NCBI GenBank assembly: GCA_030837785.1
Contig: JAUQYA010000129.1
Coordinates: 1-40,340, forward strand
Direction: 5' to 3'
From: Albidovulum sp.
Lineage (GTDB): Bacteria > Pseudomonadota > Alphaproteobacteria > Rhodobacterales > Rhodobacteraceae
Length of the DNA stretch: 40,340 nt
Shown: piece after piece, positions 30,254 to 38,575 of the stretch
Numbering within the stretch: position 1 is the first letter of the stretch
How the letters are laid out: each line of letters starts with the position of its first letter
The notes under the pieces: model-generated
The model's database searches: none
Told to the model about the DNA's origin: nothing
The model's input: only the letters and a program-made list of their open reading frames with translations
Made by a program: the position numbers and the translations under genes

Positions 30254-30859
30254 ATGTCCGAAGCCCTTCAGGAACTGGCCGCGCATATCGAGCTGAAGCG
30301 GCCTGCCGAGGTCGTGGCGACCGAGATCGCCTTCGGCGAGCTGAACATCACGGTGACGCCGTCCGGGATCGTCGATTTCGTCGAATTCCTGCGGACCGAC
30401 CGCAACTGCCGCTTCTCGACGCTGGTCGACATCACCGCCGTCGACCACCCCGAGCGCCCCGCGCGCTTCGACGTCGTCTATCACTTCCTGTCGATGTACC
30501 AGAACGCCCGCATCCGGGTGAAGTTCGCGGTGCGGCCGGACGAGATGGTGGCCTCGATCGTGGAGGTCCACCCCGCCGCCAACTGGTTCGAGCGCGAGGT
30601 CTACGACATGTTCGGGATTCTCTTCTCGGGCCACCCGGACCTGCGCCGCATCCTCACCGACTACGGCTTCCGCGGCCATCCGCTCAGGAAGGACTTCCCG
30701 ACGACGGGCTATACCGAGGTCCGCTACGACGAGGTGCTGAAGCGGGTGGTCTACGAGCCGGTGAAGCTGGTGCAGGACTACCGCAGCTTCGACTTCATGA
30801 GCCCCTGGGAGGGCGCCCAGTACATCCTGCCGGGTGACGAGAAACCGGGGGCGAAATGA
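30254..30859 (+). CDS. nuoC: NADH-quinone oxidoreductase subunit C
   Basis: The 201-residue peripheral-arm subunit is the 30-kDa subunit homologue. Signature residues are ERE-VYDMFGILFSGHPDLRRILTDYGF-GHPLRKDFP. A strong GAGGAGG precedes the ATG. It is not fused to NuoD as in enterobacteria; a thioesterase gene, overlapping the nuoC stop by four bases, stands between the two. Confidence 0.96.
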   Translation: MSEALQELAAHIELKRPAEVVATEIAFGELNITVTPSGIVDFVEFLRTDRNCRFSTLVDITAVDHPERPARFDVVYHFLSMYQNARIRVKFAVRPDEMVASIVEVHPAANWFEREVYDMFGILFSGHPDLRRILTDYGFRGHPLRKDFPTTGYTEVRYDEVLKRVVYEPVKLVQDYRSFDFMSPWEGAQYILPGDEKPGAK

Positions 30860-31281
30860 AGCCGGGCCTCAAGATCGGCCACCGGGCCACGTTCCGCCAC
30901 CGTATCGGGCCGGAACATACCGTGCCCGCGCTTTACCCCGAAAGCGCCGAGTTCCGGGCGATGCCCGCGGTGCTGGCCACCGGCTACATGGTCGGGCTGA
31001 TGGAGTGGGCCTGCATCGAGCAGATGGCGCCCTACATGGAGCCGGGCGAGGGCTCGCTTGGCACTCATGTCGATGTCAGCCACGTCGCGCCCACCCCGCC
31101 CGACATGACCGTCACGGTCGAGACCGAGGTGACGGGGATCGACGGCCGCTTCGTCTGGTTCTCGGTTCGCGCCCATGACGGAAGCGGCCCGATCGGCGAG
31201 GGGCGGCACCAGCGCGCGGTGGTCGCGTGGGAGAAATTCGTGCCGAAGGCGATGGCCAGGGCGCAAGGGATGGTGGCATGA
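30856..31281 (+). CDS. Hotdog-fold thioesterase, fluoroacetyl-CoA thioesterase (FlK)-like
   Basis: The 141-residue single hotdog-domain protein has candidate catalytic residues Thr42 in ATGY, Glu50 in GLMEW and His76 in VSHVAPTPP. They fall at the same positions as the Thr-Glu-His triad I recall for FlK. It likely hydrolyses a short or unusual acyl-CoA. The gene is joined by ATGA overlaps to nuoC before it and nuoD after it, so it is fully embedded in the complex I operon. Its relation to complex I is unknown. Similar insertions may be common in relatives, which I could not check. Confidence 0.82.
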   Translation: MKPGLKIGHRATFRHRIGPEHTVPALYPESAEFRAMPAVLATGYMVGLMEWACIEQMAPYMEPGEGSLGTHVDVSHVAPTPPDMTVTVETEVTGIDGRFVWFSVRAHDGSGPIGEGRHQRAVVAWEKFVPKAMARAQGMVA

Positions 31282-32501
31282 TGGATGGCTCCAAGGGCTT
31301 TGACGACGCGCTGACCGGCGAACAGAAGATCCGCAACTTCAACATCAACTTCGGACCGCAACACCCTGCGGCGCATGGCGTTCTGCGTCTGGTGCTGGAG
31401 CTTGACGGCGAGGTGGTGGAACGCTGCGATCCGCATATCGGGCTTCTCCACCGCGGCACCGAGAAGCTGATGGAAAGCCGCACCTACCTTCAGAACCTGC
31501 CCTATCTCGACCGGCTCGACTATGTCGCGCCGATGAACCAGGAACATGCCTGGTGCCTGGCGATCGAGAGGCTGACCGGCGTCAAGGTGCCGCGCCGCGC
31601 CTCGCTGATCCGCGTGCTTTATTCCGAGATCGGGCGGGTGCTGAACCACCTCCTGAACGTCACCACGCAGGCGATGGACGTGGGCGCGCTGACGCCGCCG
31701 CTCTGGGGCTTCGAGGAACGCGAGAAGCTCATGGTCTTCTACGAACGCGCCTGCGGGGCGCGGCTTCATGCCGCCTATTTCCGTCCCGGCGGCGTGCATC
31801 AGGATCTGCCGCCGGCGCTTCTCGACGACATCGAGGAATGGGCCGATCATTTCCCGAAGGTCATCGACGATCTCGACGTGCTCCTGACCGAGAACCGCAT
31901 CTTCAAGCAGCGCAACGCCGACATCGGCATCGTGCACGAGGATGACGCCCTGCGCTGGGGCTATTCCGGCGTGATGGTGCGCGGCGCGGGCATGGCCTGG
32001 GACCTGCGCCGCTCGCAGCCCTACGAATGCTATGACGAGTTCGACTTCAAGATTCCGGTCGGCAAGAACGGCGACTGCTATGACCGCTACCTCATCCGGA
32101 TGGAGGAGATGCGGCAATCGACGTCGATCATCAAACAGGCCATCGCCAGGCTGCGCGCGCCGGAAGGCCAGGGCGACGTGCTGGCGCGAGGCAAGATCAC
32201 GCCGCCGAAGCGGGGCGAGATGAAGACGTCGATGGAGGCGCTGATCCATCACTTCAAGCTCTATACCGAGGGCTTCCACGTTCCCGCGGGCGAGGTCTAC
32301 GCCGCCGTCGAGGCGCCGAAGGGTGAGTTCGGCGTCTACCTGGTGGCCGACGGCACCAACCGCCCCTACCGCGCGAAGCTGCGCGCGCCGGGCTACCTGC
32401 ACCTGCAATCCATCGACTGGATGGCCAAGGGCCACCTTCTCGCCGACGTCGCCGCGATCATCGGCACGATGGACATCGTTTTCGGAGAGGTTGACCGCTG
32501 A
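31278..32501 (+). CDS. nuoD: NADH-quinone oxidoreductase subunit D
   Basis: The 407-residue 49-kDa-type subunit helps form the quinone cavity with NuoB. The opening NFNINFGPQHPAAHGVLRLV holds the conserved GPQHPAAHG loop with the key His. Other conserved parts are CDPHIGLLHRGTEKLME, YLDRLDYV-MNQEHA and the C-terminal DIVFGEVDR. The ATG at 31278 overlaps the thioesterase stop; a second ATG follows at once at 31281. It shares one base with nuoE (TGATG). Confidence 0.96.
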   Translation: MMDGSKGFDDALTGEQKIRNFNINFGPQHPAAHGVLRLVLELDGEVVERCDPHIGLLHRGTEKLMESRTYLQNLPYLDRLDYVAPMNQEHAWCLAIERLTGVKVPRRASLIRVLYSEIGRVLNHLLNVTTQAMDVGALTPPLWGFEEREKLMVFYERACGARLHAAYFRPGGVHQDLPPALLDDIEEWADHFPKVIDDLDVLLTENRIFKQRNADIGIVHEDDALRWGYSGVMVRGAGMAWDLRRSQPYECYDEFDFKIPVGKNGDCYDRYLIRMEEMRQSTSIIKQAIARLRAPEGQGDVLARGKITPPKRGEMKTSMEALIHHFKLYTEGFHVPAGEVYAAVEAPKGEFGVYLVADGTNRPYRAKLRAPGYLHLQSIDWMAKGHLLADVAAIIGTMDIVFGEVDR

Positions 32502-33670
32502 TGCTCCGCCGCCTCCACGCCGAACAACCCGCCGCCTTCGCCTTCACGCCCGCGAACCTCGCCTGGGCCAGGGGCCAGATCACCAAGTATCCCGAGGGCC
32601 GTCAGGCCAGCGCGATCATCCCGCTTCTGTGGCGCGCGCAGGAGCAGGAGGGCTGGCTTTCCAAACCCGCCATCGAGCATGTCGCCGACATGCTGGGCAT
32701 GGCCCATATCCGGGCGCTGGAGGTTGCCACCTTCTACTTCATGTTCCAGTTGCAACCCGTTGGATCGGTTTCCCATATCCAGATCTGCGGCACCACGTCC
32801 TGCATGATCTGCGGGGCGGGCGAGCTGATCGCGGTGTGCAAGGAAAGGATCGCGGCGGAGCCGCATGTGCTGTCGGCCGACGGCAGGTTCTCCTGGGAAG
32901 AGGTCGAATGCCTCGGCGCCTGCGCCAACGCGCCGATGGCCCAGATCGGCAAGGACTATTACGAGGATCTGACCGCGGCGCGGCTGTCGGAGATTCTCGA
33001 CGGGCTGGCCGCCGGCAAGGTGCCGGTGCCGGGCCCGCAGGCCGGGCGCTATGCCTCCGAACCGCTTGCGGGGCTGACGAGCCTGAAGGAGTTCGAAAGC
33101 GGCCGGACGCAATACAATGCCTCGGTCCAGCGGGCGGTGGACCTGAGGGATACCGTCAGGCGCATCGACGGGACGGAAGTGCCGCTCCTGACCCCCTGGC
33201 TTGGCAGGGCCGCGCCCGCAACCCCGGCCCGCGGCCGACCGACCGAGCCGAAGCCGGCGAAGGGCCGGCCGGCCGACGTGACGGGCGTGACGGTCCAGGA
33301 AGCCCCCGCGACATCGAAGGGCAAGCCCAAGGCGGCCGAGCCGGCCCCGGCCGCCGAGGCCGCGGCGGAGGCCCCGGCCAAACTGAAGAAGCCCCGCGCG
33401 CTGAAGGCGCCGCGCAAGGGCGTCGCCGACGACCTGAAGGAGATCAAGGGGGTGGGCCCGAAGCTCGAGGCGCTTCTGCACCGGCTCGGTTTCTACCATT
33501 TCGACCAGGTTGCCGGCTGGACCGCGGCCGAGCTTGCCTGGGTCGATGACAATCTGGAGGGCTTCAAGGGCCGGGCGAGCCGGGAGCGCTGGATCGAGCA
33601 GGCAAGGATCCTTGCCGCCGGCGGCGAGACCGAACATTCCAGCCGCGTGAAGAAGGGCGAGGCGGACTGA
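32501..33670 (+). CDS. nuoE: NADH-quinone oxidoreductase subunit E with C-terminal helix-hairpin-helix extension
   Basis: Residues 1-175 are a normal 24-kDa subunit with a [2Fe-2S] cluster (N1a) bound by Cys96 and Cys101 (CGTTSC) and Cys137 and Cys141 (CLGAC). The protein then continues to 389 residues, well beyond the usual 160-240. An Ala/Pro/Lys-rich linker (about 236-308) leads to a 65-residue domain (310-374) with the helix-hairpin-helix core LKEIKGVGPKLEALLHRLG, as in COG3743-type proteins. The neighbouring membrane protein ends in a near-duplicate of this domain. DNA binding is possible from the fold, but a protein-docking role is more likely in this complex. Confidence 0.93.
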   Translation: MLRRLHAEQPAAFAFTPANLAWARGQITKYPEGRQASAIIPLLWRAQEQEGWLSKPAIEHVADMLGMAHIRALEVATFYFMFQLQPVGSVSHIQICGTTSCMICGAGELIAVCKERIAAEPHVLSADGRFSWEEVECLGACANAPMAQIGKDYYEDLTAARLSEILDGLAAGKVPVPGPQAGRYASEPLAGLTSLKEFESGRTQYNASVQRAVDLRDTVRRIDGTEVPLLTPWLGRAAPATPARGRPTEPKPAKGRPADVTGVTVQEAPATSKGKPKAAEPAPAAEAAAEAPAKLKKPRALKAPRKGVADDLKEIKGVGPKLEALLHRLGFYHFDQVAGWTAAELAWVDDNLEGFKGRASRERWIEQARILAAGGETEHSSRVKKGEAD

Positions 33671-33686
33671 GGCCTGACGGACGGGG

Positions 33687-34562
33687 ATGACGGCGATGGC
33701 CGAGACAGCAACACGGGAGTGCCGGCGGAACGCCTGGCTCGTCGCCCTGGCGGGCGGGGCGCTGGTTGCGCTCATGCTCCTCCTCCTCGCCCACTTCGCG
33801 GTTCTCAAGGCGCTCGTGCTTGGCGCGGTCGCCGGTGTCGTTTTCGGCATCTTCCTCGTCTGGGCCTTCTGTTCGCTGGGCGTCGAAGACGGGATGGCGC
33901 AGGCCGGGCGCGCGACGCAGGCGCCGGCATGGCCCGAACCGCTCCCGGCCGGCGAACCCGCTGCGGAACCCGCGCCGGAGCGCATGACCCCGGCCGCGAC
34001 TCCGGCCGCGACTCCGGCAGCAACTCCGGCAGCGCCGGAGCCCGCCGCCGAACCCGCCCCCGAGCGCAGGCCCGAGCCCACGCCCCCGTCGGCGCGCCCC
34101 GCCTTCGTCTCGGCCCAGCCGGGCGGCCGGCCGGCGCCGGCGCCCGAAGCGGCAGTGTCCGCCGGAACCGCCCCAGCCGGAACCGCCCCAGCCGGAGCCG
34201 CTCCGAGGACGCCAGCGCCGCGCAAGGGCCGCACCGCGGCCCGACTCGACGCCGCCCTCGCCAAGTCGAGGGACGAGCCGCCCGCCCCCGCGCCGGGGAT
34301 GCTCGGCGCCCCGCGGGGCGGCAGGGCCGACGATCTGAAGCTGATCAAGGGCATCGGCCCGAAGCTCGAAACGCTTCTGAACGAGGTCGGCGTCTGGCAT
34401 TTCGACCAGATCGCCGCGTGGAAGGCGAAGGACATCGCCCATGTGGACGAAAGGCTCGTGGGCTTCCACGGGCGCATCACCCGGGACGAATGGGTGAAGC
34501 AGGCAAAGGCGCTCAGCGCGGGCGGCGGGACGAAGCGCGGCGCGCACCGGGGTGAGGCATGA
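33687..34562 (+). CDS. Membrane-anchored protein with Ala/Pro-rich repeat linker and C-terminal helix-hairpin-helix domain
   Basis: The 291-residue protein has two N-terminal transmembrane helices (about 16-35 and 39-63). A long Ala/Pro-rich linker (78-210) contains (TPAA)n and (AGTAP)3 tandem repeats. A C-terminal HHH domain (215-280) matches the NuoE extension at over half its positions by eye (LKLIKGIGPKLETLL against LKEIKGVGPKLEALL; WHFDQIAAW against YHFDQVAGW). It starts 16 bases after nuoE and overlaps a DUF5337 gene. It may anchor or assemble the NADH module at the membrane. No family function is known to me. Met4 is a possible alternative start. Confidence 0.75.
   Translation: MTAMAETATRECRRNAWLVALAGGALVALMLLLLAHFAVLKALVLGAVAGVVFGIFLVWAFCSLGVEDGMAQAGRATQAPAWPEPLPAGEPAAEPAPERMTPAATPAATPAATPAAPEPAAEPAPERRPEPTPPSARPAFVSAQPGGRPAPAPEAAVSAGTAPAGTAPAGAAPRTPAPRKGRTAARLDAALAKSRDEPPAPAPGMLGAPRGGRADDLKLIKGIGPKLETLLNEVGVWHFDQIAAWKAKDIAHVDERLVGFHGRITRDEWVKQAKALSAGGGTKRGAHRGEA
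33990..34037 (+). repeat. Four 12-bp in-frame repeats in the HHH membrane protein
   Basis: Units start at 33990, 34002, 34014 and 34026: CCGGCCGCGACT twice, then CCGGCAGCAACT and CCGGCAGCGCCG. They encode a PAAT-type tetrapeptide repeat in the linker. Confidence 0.8.
34161..34205 (+). repeat. Three 15-bp in-frame repeats in the HHH membrane protein
   Basis: GCCGGAACCGCCCCA occurs at 34161 and 34176, followed by the variant GCCGGAGCCGCTCCG at 34191. They encode AGTAP, AGTAP and AGAAP in the flexible linker. Confidence 0.85.
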
Positions 34563-34792
34563 CGCGGCCCGGGCGAGAGGACATGGCCCTTGCCCGCGAG
34601 GCCCGCCTGGTGGCGGTGGTGATCGCGGCGACGATGATGCTCTGGCTCGGGGCGCAATGGCTGGGCGGACGGGCGGGCTGGGACAGCCGCTATGTCTTCC
34701 TGTTTGATCTGGCCGCACTGGCCGCGTTCATCTGGGCGCTGGTCGTAACCTGGCGGATCTGGCGGCGCGGGCAGCGTCCCCAGGGGAAATGA
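34559..34792 (+). CDS. Small two-helix membrane protein, DUF5337 family
   Basis: The 77-residue protein has two predicted transmembrane helices (about 17-35 and 45-66) and a basic C-terminus (WRIWRRGQRP). The pattern ALAREARLVAVVIAATMMLWLGAQWLGG, then YVFLFDLAALAAFIWALVVTW, is what I recall for DUF5337 proteins encoded in rhodobacterial nuo operons. The start overlaps the HHH protein stop by four bases; an inner Met at residue 9 is also possible. Nearness to nuoF suggests an accessory or assembly role, unproven. Confidence 0.75.
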   Translation: MTRPGREDMALAREARLVAVVIAATMMLWLGAQWLGGRAGWDSRYVFLFDLAALAAFIWALVVTWRIWRRGQRPQGK

Positions 34793-34801
34793 GGAACGAG
34801 A

Positions 34802-36097
34802 ATGCTGAAGGACCAGGACCGGATCTTTACCAACCTCTACGGGATGCACGACCGGTCGCTTGCCGGCGCGCGCAAGCGCGGGCACTGGGACGGCACCGGG
34901 GCGATCCTCGCCAACGGGCGCGACTGGATCATCGAGCAGGTCAAGGCTTCCGGGCTGCGCGGCCGGGGCGGGGCGGGCTTCCCGACCGGGCTCAAGTGGT
35001 CGTTCATGCCGAAGGCTTCGGACGGACGGCCCGCCTATCTGGTGGTGAATGCCGACGAATCCGAACCAGCGACCTGCAAGGACCGCGAGATCATGCGCCA
35101 CGACCCGCACACGCTGGTCGAGGGCTGCCTCATTGCCGGCGTCGCGATGGGGGCGGTGGCCGCCTACATCTACATCCGCGGCGAATACATCCGCGAGCGC
35201 GAGGCGCTCCAGGCCGCCATCGACGAATGCTATGACGCCGGGCTGATCGGCAAGAATGCCTGCGGTTCGGGCTGCGATTTCGACGTCTTCCTCCACCACG
35301 GCGCCGGCGCCTACATCTGCGGCGAGGAAACAGCGCTTCTGGAAAGCCTCGAGGGCAAGAAGGGGATGCCGCGGATGAAGCCGCCGTTCCCGGCGGGGTC
35401 GGGGCTTTACGGCTGCCCGACGACGGTGAACAACGTGGAATCGATCGCGGTGGTGCCGACGATCCTGCGGCGGGGGGCGGCCTGGTATGCCTCCTTCGGG
35501 CGGCCGAACAACACCGGTGTCAAGCTCTTTGCCATGTCAGGCCACGTCAACACGCCCTGCGTCATCGAGGAATCGATGTCGATCAGCATGAAGGAGCTGA
35601 TCGAGAAGCACGGCGGCGGCGTCAGGGGCGGCTGGAAGAACCTCAAGGCCGTCATCCCCGGCGGCGCCTCCTGCCCGATCCTGCCCGCGCATCTGTGCGA
35701 GGACGCGATCATGGACTACGACGGGATGCGCGAGCTGAAGTCCTCGTTCGGCACCGCCTGCATGATCGTGATGGACCAGTCCACCGACGTCATCCAGGCG
35801 ATCTGGCGGCTTTCGAAGTTCTTCAAGCACGAAAGCTGCGGCCAGTGCACGCCGTGCCGGGAAGGCACCGGCTGGATGATGCGGGTGATGGAGCGGCTGG
35901 TCCGCGGCGAGGCCGAGGTCGAGGAGATCGACGTGCTCCTGGACGTGACCACCAAGGTCGAGGGTCACACGATCTGCGCGCTCGGCGATGCCGCCGCCTG
36001 GCCAATCCAGGGCCTCATCCGCCACTACCGCGAGGAGATCGAGGACCGGATCAAGGCCAAGCGCACCGGTCGCATGGGGGCGATGGCGGCGGAGTGA
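34802..36097 (+). CDS. nuoF: NADH-quinone oxidoreductase subunit F
   Basis: The 431-residue 51-kDa subunit binds NADH, FMN and the [4Fe-4S] cluster N3. GLRGRGGAGFPTG (51-63) is the FMN/NADH glycine-rich loop. ESCGQCTPC (Cys346, 349, 352) with Cys392 in HTICAL gives the cluster ligands. It receives hydride from NADH and passes electrons to the clusters of NuoE and NuoG. GAGGAACGAG precedes the ATG. Confidence 0.97.
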   Translation: MLKDQDRIFTNLYGMHDRSLAGARKRGHWDGTGAILANGRDWIIEQVKASGLRGRGGAGFPTGLKWSFMPKASDGRPAYLVVNADESEPATCKDREIMRHDPHTLVEGCLIAGVAMGAVAAYIYIRGEYIREREALQAAIDECYDAGLIGKNACGSGCDFDVFLHHGAGAYICGEETALLESLEGKKGMPRMKPPFPAGSGLYGCPTTVNNVESIAVVPTILRRGAAWYASFGRPNNTGVKLFAMSGHVNTPCVIEESMSISMKELIEKHGGGVRGGWKNLKAVIPGGASCPILPAHLCEDAIMDYDGMRELKSSFGTACMIVMDQSTDVIQAIWRLSKFFKHESCGQCTPCREGTGWMMRVMERLVRGEAEVEEIDVLLDVTTKVEGHTICALGDAAAWPIQGLIRHYREEIEDRIKAKRTGRMGAMAAE

Positions 36098-36272
36098 CGC
36101 GGCAAGCGGCCGCGCCGGGGGCATGGCGCGGCAACAGGACAAGACGCAAGGTCGGAAGGCTGGATGAGGACATGCGGGCAGACAGCGACCATATCGCCGG
36201 TTCGGGTGCCGCGGTGCGCGCGCCGGGCGGACGCGCGGCGGACGGCCGCGCCCGGGCGCAGGGGCTGATGCC
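36098..36272 (+). other. Spacer between nuoF and the next gene, with a doubtful short ORF
   Basis: This is one of the few real gaps in the nuo operon. A GTG at 36094 (overlapping the nuoF stop) and an in-frame ATG at 36172 with GAGG just upstream both open a frame ending at 36279, just inside the following gene. The product would be 61 or 35 residues, rich in Arg, Ala and Gly, without recognisable features. I cannot tell a short gene from chance in such GC-rich DNA. Confidence 0.25.
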
Positions 36273-36554
36273 ATGCTGATCCTGCCCCTCCTCGGCCCGG
36301 TCGTCGCCTCGGTGCTCTATGTCATCGTCTTCCAGAAGGCGGGCTTCCGGGGCGGGCTGATGTTCGTCTGCGCCGGCCCCGTCGCCGGCGCGATCCTGAC
36401 GCGCATCCTCGTCTCGACGATGGTGATGTCCGGGGGGCCGATCGCCGGGATCTACCTTCTCTCGGCGGCGCTCTCGCTCGCGCCGCTCATCGTTCTCGCC
36501 TTCAGGGCCTGGCCGCCGATCCCGGGGCCGAAGATTTCCACGGAGAATACCTGA
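36273..36554 (+). CDS. Small hydrophobic membrane protein in the nuo operon
   Basis: The 93-residue protein has about three hydrophobic segments (5-20, 28-48 and 56-76) and a short polar tail ending PGPKISTENT. I do not recognise a family. The stop shares one base with the nuoG ATG (TGATG), so it is translated with nuoG. Position suggests an accessory factor of complex I, as with other unidentified reading frames in Paracoccus-type nuo operons. Confidence 0.65.
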   Translation: MLILPLLGPVVASVLYVIVFQKAGFRGGLMFVCAGPVAGAILTRILVSTMVMSGGPIAGIYLLSAALSLAPLIVLAFRAWPPIPGPKISTENT

Positions 36555-38575
36555 TGTCCAACCTCCGCAAGATCATCATCGACGATACCGAAGTCGAGGT
36601 CGATCCGAGCCTCACGCTCATTCAGGCCTGCGAACAGGCCGGGATCGAGATCCCGCGCTTCTGCTACCACGAACGCCTGTCGATCGCCGGCAACTGCCGG
36701 ATGTGCCTGGTCGAGGTCGTGGGCGGCCCGCCGAAACCCACCGCTTCCTGCGCCATGCAGGTCAAGGATCTGCGCCCCGGCCCGAATGGCGAACCTTCGG
36801 TCGTCAAGACCAACTCGCCGATGGTGAAGAAGGCGCGGGAAGGAGTGATGGAATTCCTGCTGATCAACCACCCGCTCGACTGCCCGATCTGCGACCAGGG
36901 CGGCGAATGCGACCTGCAGGACCAGGCGATTGCCTATGGCGTCGACTTCAGCCGCTTCCGCGAGCCGAAGCGGGCCTCCGAGGATCTGAACCTTGGCCCG
37001 CTGGTCGAGACCTGCATGACGCGCTGCATCTCCTGCACCCGCTGCGTGCGCTTCACCACCGAGGTTGCGGGCATCACCCAGATGGGCCAGACCGGGCGCG
37101 GCGAGGATAGCGAGATCACCAGCTATCTGAACACGACGCTGGATTCGAACCTGCAAGGCAACATCATCGACCTCTGCCCGGTCGGCGCGCTGACCTCCAA
37201 GCCCTATGCCTTTACCGCGCGGCCCTGGGAGCTGACCAAGACCGAGACGATCGACGTGATGGATGCGCTCGGCTCGAACATCCGCGTCGATACCAAGGGG
37301 CGCGAGGTCATGCGCATCCTGCCCCGCAACCATGACGGCGTGAACGAGGAGTGGATTTCGGACAAGACACGGTTCGTCTATGACGGGCTGCGGCGGCAGC
37401 GTCTGGACACGCCCTACATCCGCGAGAACGGGAAGTTGCGAAAGGCAACCTGGCCCGAGGCGCTGGCGGCCGCGGCGGCGGCGATGAAGGGCCGCAAGGT
37501 CGCGGGTCTTGTCGGCGACCTCGCCCCGGTCGAGGCGGCCTTCGCCCTGAAGCAGATGGTCGAGGGGCTGGGCGGCAAGGTCGAGTGCCGCACCGACGGG
37601 GCCAAGCTGCCCGAGGGGAACCGTTCGGGCTATGTCGGCACGGCGCGGATCGAGGACATCGACAGCGCCAGGCTGATCATGTTGATCGGCACCAATCCCC
37701 GAATTGAGTCGCCCGTCCTGAACGCCCGCATCCGCAAGGCTTGGACCAAGGGCGCGGCGGTCGCGCTGATCGGCCCGGCCCACGATCTGACCTATGACTA
37801 TGCGCATCTTGGGTCCGGCCGCGAGGCTCTGATGGCCTTCGCCGGCAAGGCGGACTGGGAGGAGGCGCGCAGCAAGCCTTCGGTCATCATCGTCGGGCAA
37901 GGCGCGCTGAGCGAGGCCGACGGCGAGGCGGTGCTGTCGCAGGCGATGAAGGCCGCCGAACTATCGGACTCGAAGCTCCTGATCCTGCACACCGCCGCAA
38001 GCCGCGTCGGCGCGATGGACGTGGGCGCGGTGACCGAAGGCGGGCTTGCCGCCGCCATCGACGGCGCGGAGGTGATCTACAACCTTGGCGCCGACGAGAT
38101 CGACATCGCGCCCGGTGCGACGGTGATCTACCAGGGCAGCCACGGCGACCGCGGCGCGCACCGGGCCGACATCATCCTGCCCGCGGCGGCCTATACGGAA
38201 GAGAACGGCCTCTTCGTCAATACCGAGGGGCGGCCGCAACTCGCGCTCCGCGCCGGCTTCGCGCCGGGTGCGGCGAAGGAGAACTGGGCGATCCTGCGCG
38301 CGCTGTCGGCCGAGCTTGGCGCGACGCAGCCCTGGGACACGCTCGCCGGCCTGCGCAAGGCGCTCGTCGCGGCGCATCCGCATCTCGGCCGGATCGACGA
38401 GGTGGCGGAAAACGCCTGGCAGCCGCTCGAGGTCAGGGCCCCGGCGAAGGCCGATTTCATCAGGGCGGTCAGGGACTTCTACCTGACCAACCCGATTGCG
38501 CGGGCCTCGCAGGTGATGGCGGAACTGTCGGCGATGGCCGCGTCGCGGGCGGCAAAGCCCCTGGCGGCGGAATGA
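36554..38575 (+). CDS. nuoG: NADH-quinone oxidoreductase subunit G
   Basis: The 673-residue 75-kDa subunit carries several clusters. A [2Fe-2S] ferredoxin domain uses Cys37, 48, 51 and 66. The His-ligated cluster uses His106, Cys110, 113 and 119 (HPLDCPICDQGGEC). A further [4Fe-4S] cluster uses Cys158, 161 and 164 (CISCTRC) plus a Cys in DLCPVG. The remainder is a molybdopterin-oxidoreductase-like domain that has lost its cofactor role. It is of mitochondrial-type length, without the extra N7 cluster motif. A repeat-bearing small gene overlaps its stop. Confidence 0.96.
   Translation: MSNLRKIIIDDTEVEVDPSLTLIQACEQAGIEIPRFCYHERLSIAGNCRMCLVEVVGGPPKPTASCAMQVKDLRPGPNGEPSVVKTNSPMVKKAREGVMEFLLINHPLDCPICDQGGECDLQDQAIAYGVDFSRFREPKRASEDLNLGPLVETCMTRCISCTRCVRFTTEVAGITQMGQTGRGEDSEITSYLNTTLDSNLQGNIIDLCPVGALTSKPYAFTARPWELTKTETIDVMDALGSNIRVDTKGREVMRILPRNHDGVNEEWISDKTRFVYDGLRRQRLDTPYIRENGKLRKATWPEALAAAAAAMKGRKVAGLVGDLAPVEAAFALKQMVEGLGGKVECRTDGAKLPEGNRSGYVGTARIEDIDSARLIMLIGTNPRIESPVLNARIRKAWTKGAAVALIGPAHDLTYDYAHLGSGREALMAFAGKADWEEARSKPSVIIVGQGALSEADGEAVLSQAMKAAELSDSKLLILHTAASRVGAMDVGAVTEGGLAAAIDGAEVIYNLGADEIDIAPGATVIYQGSHGDRGAHRADIILPAAAYTEENGLFVNTEGRPQLALRAGFAPGAAKENWAILRALSAELGATQPWDTLAGLRKALVAAHPHLGRIDEVAENAWQPLEVRAPAKADFIRAVRDFYLTNPIARASQVMAELSAMAASRAAKPLAAE

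Noticed and set aside
32393..35299. Very long (968-codon) open frame on the minus strand across nuoD, nuoE, the HHH protein and nuoF
   Set aside because: It lies opposite well-supported complex I genes and has low-complexity, compositionally biased translation without recognisable motifs.
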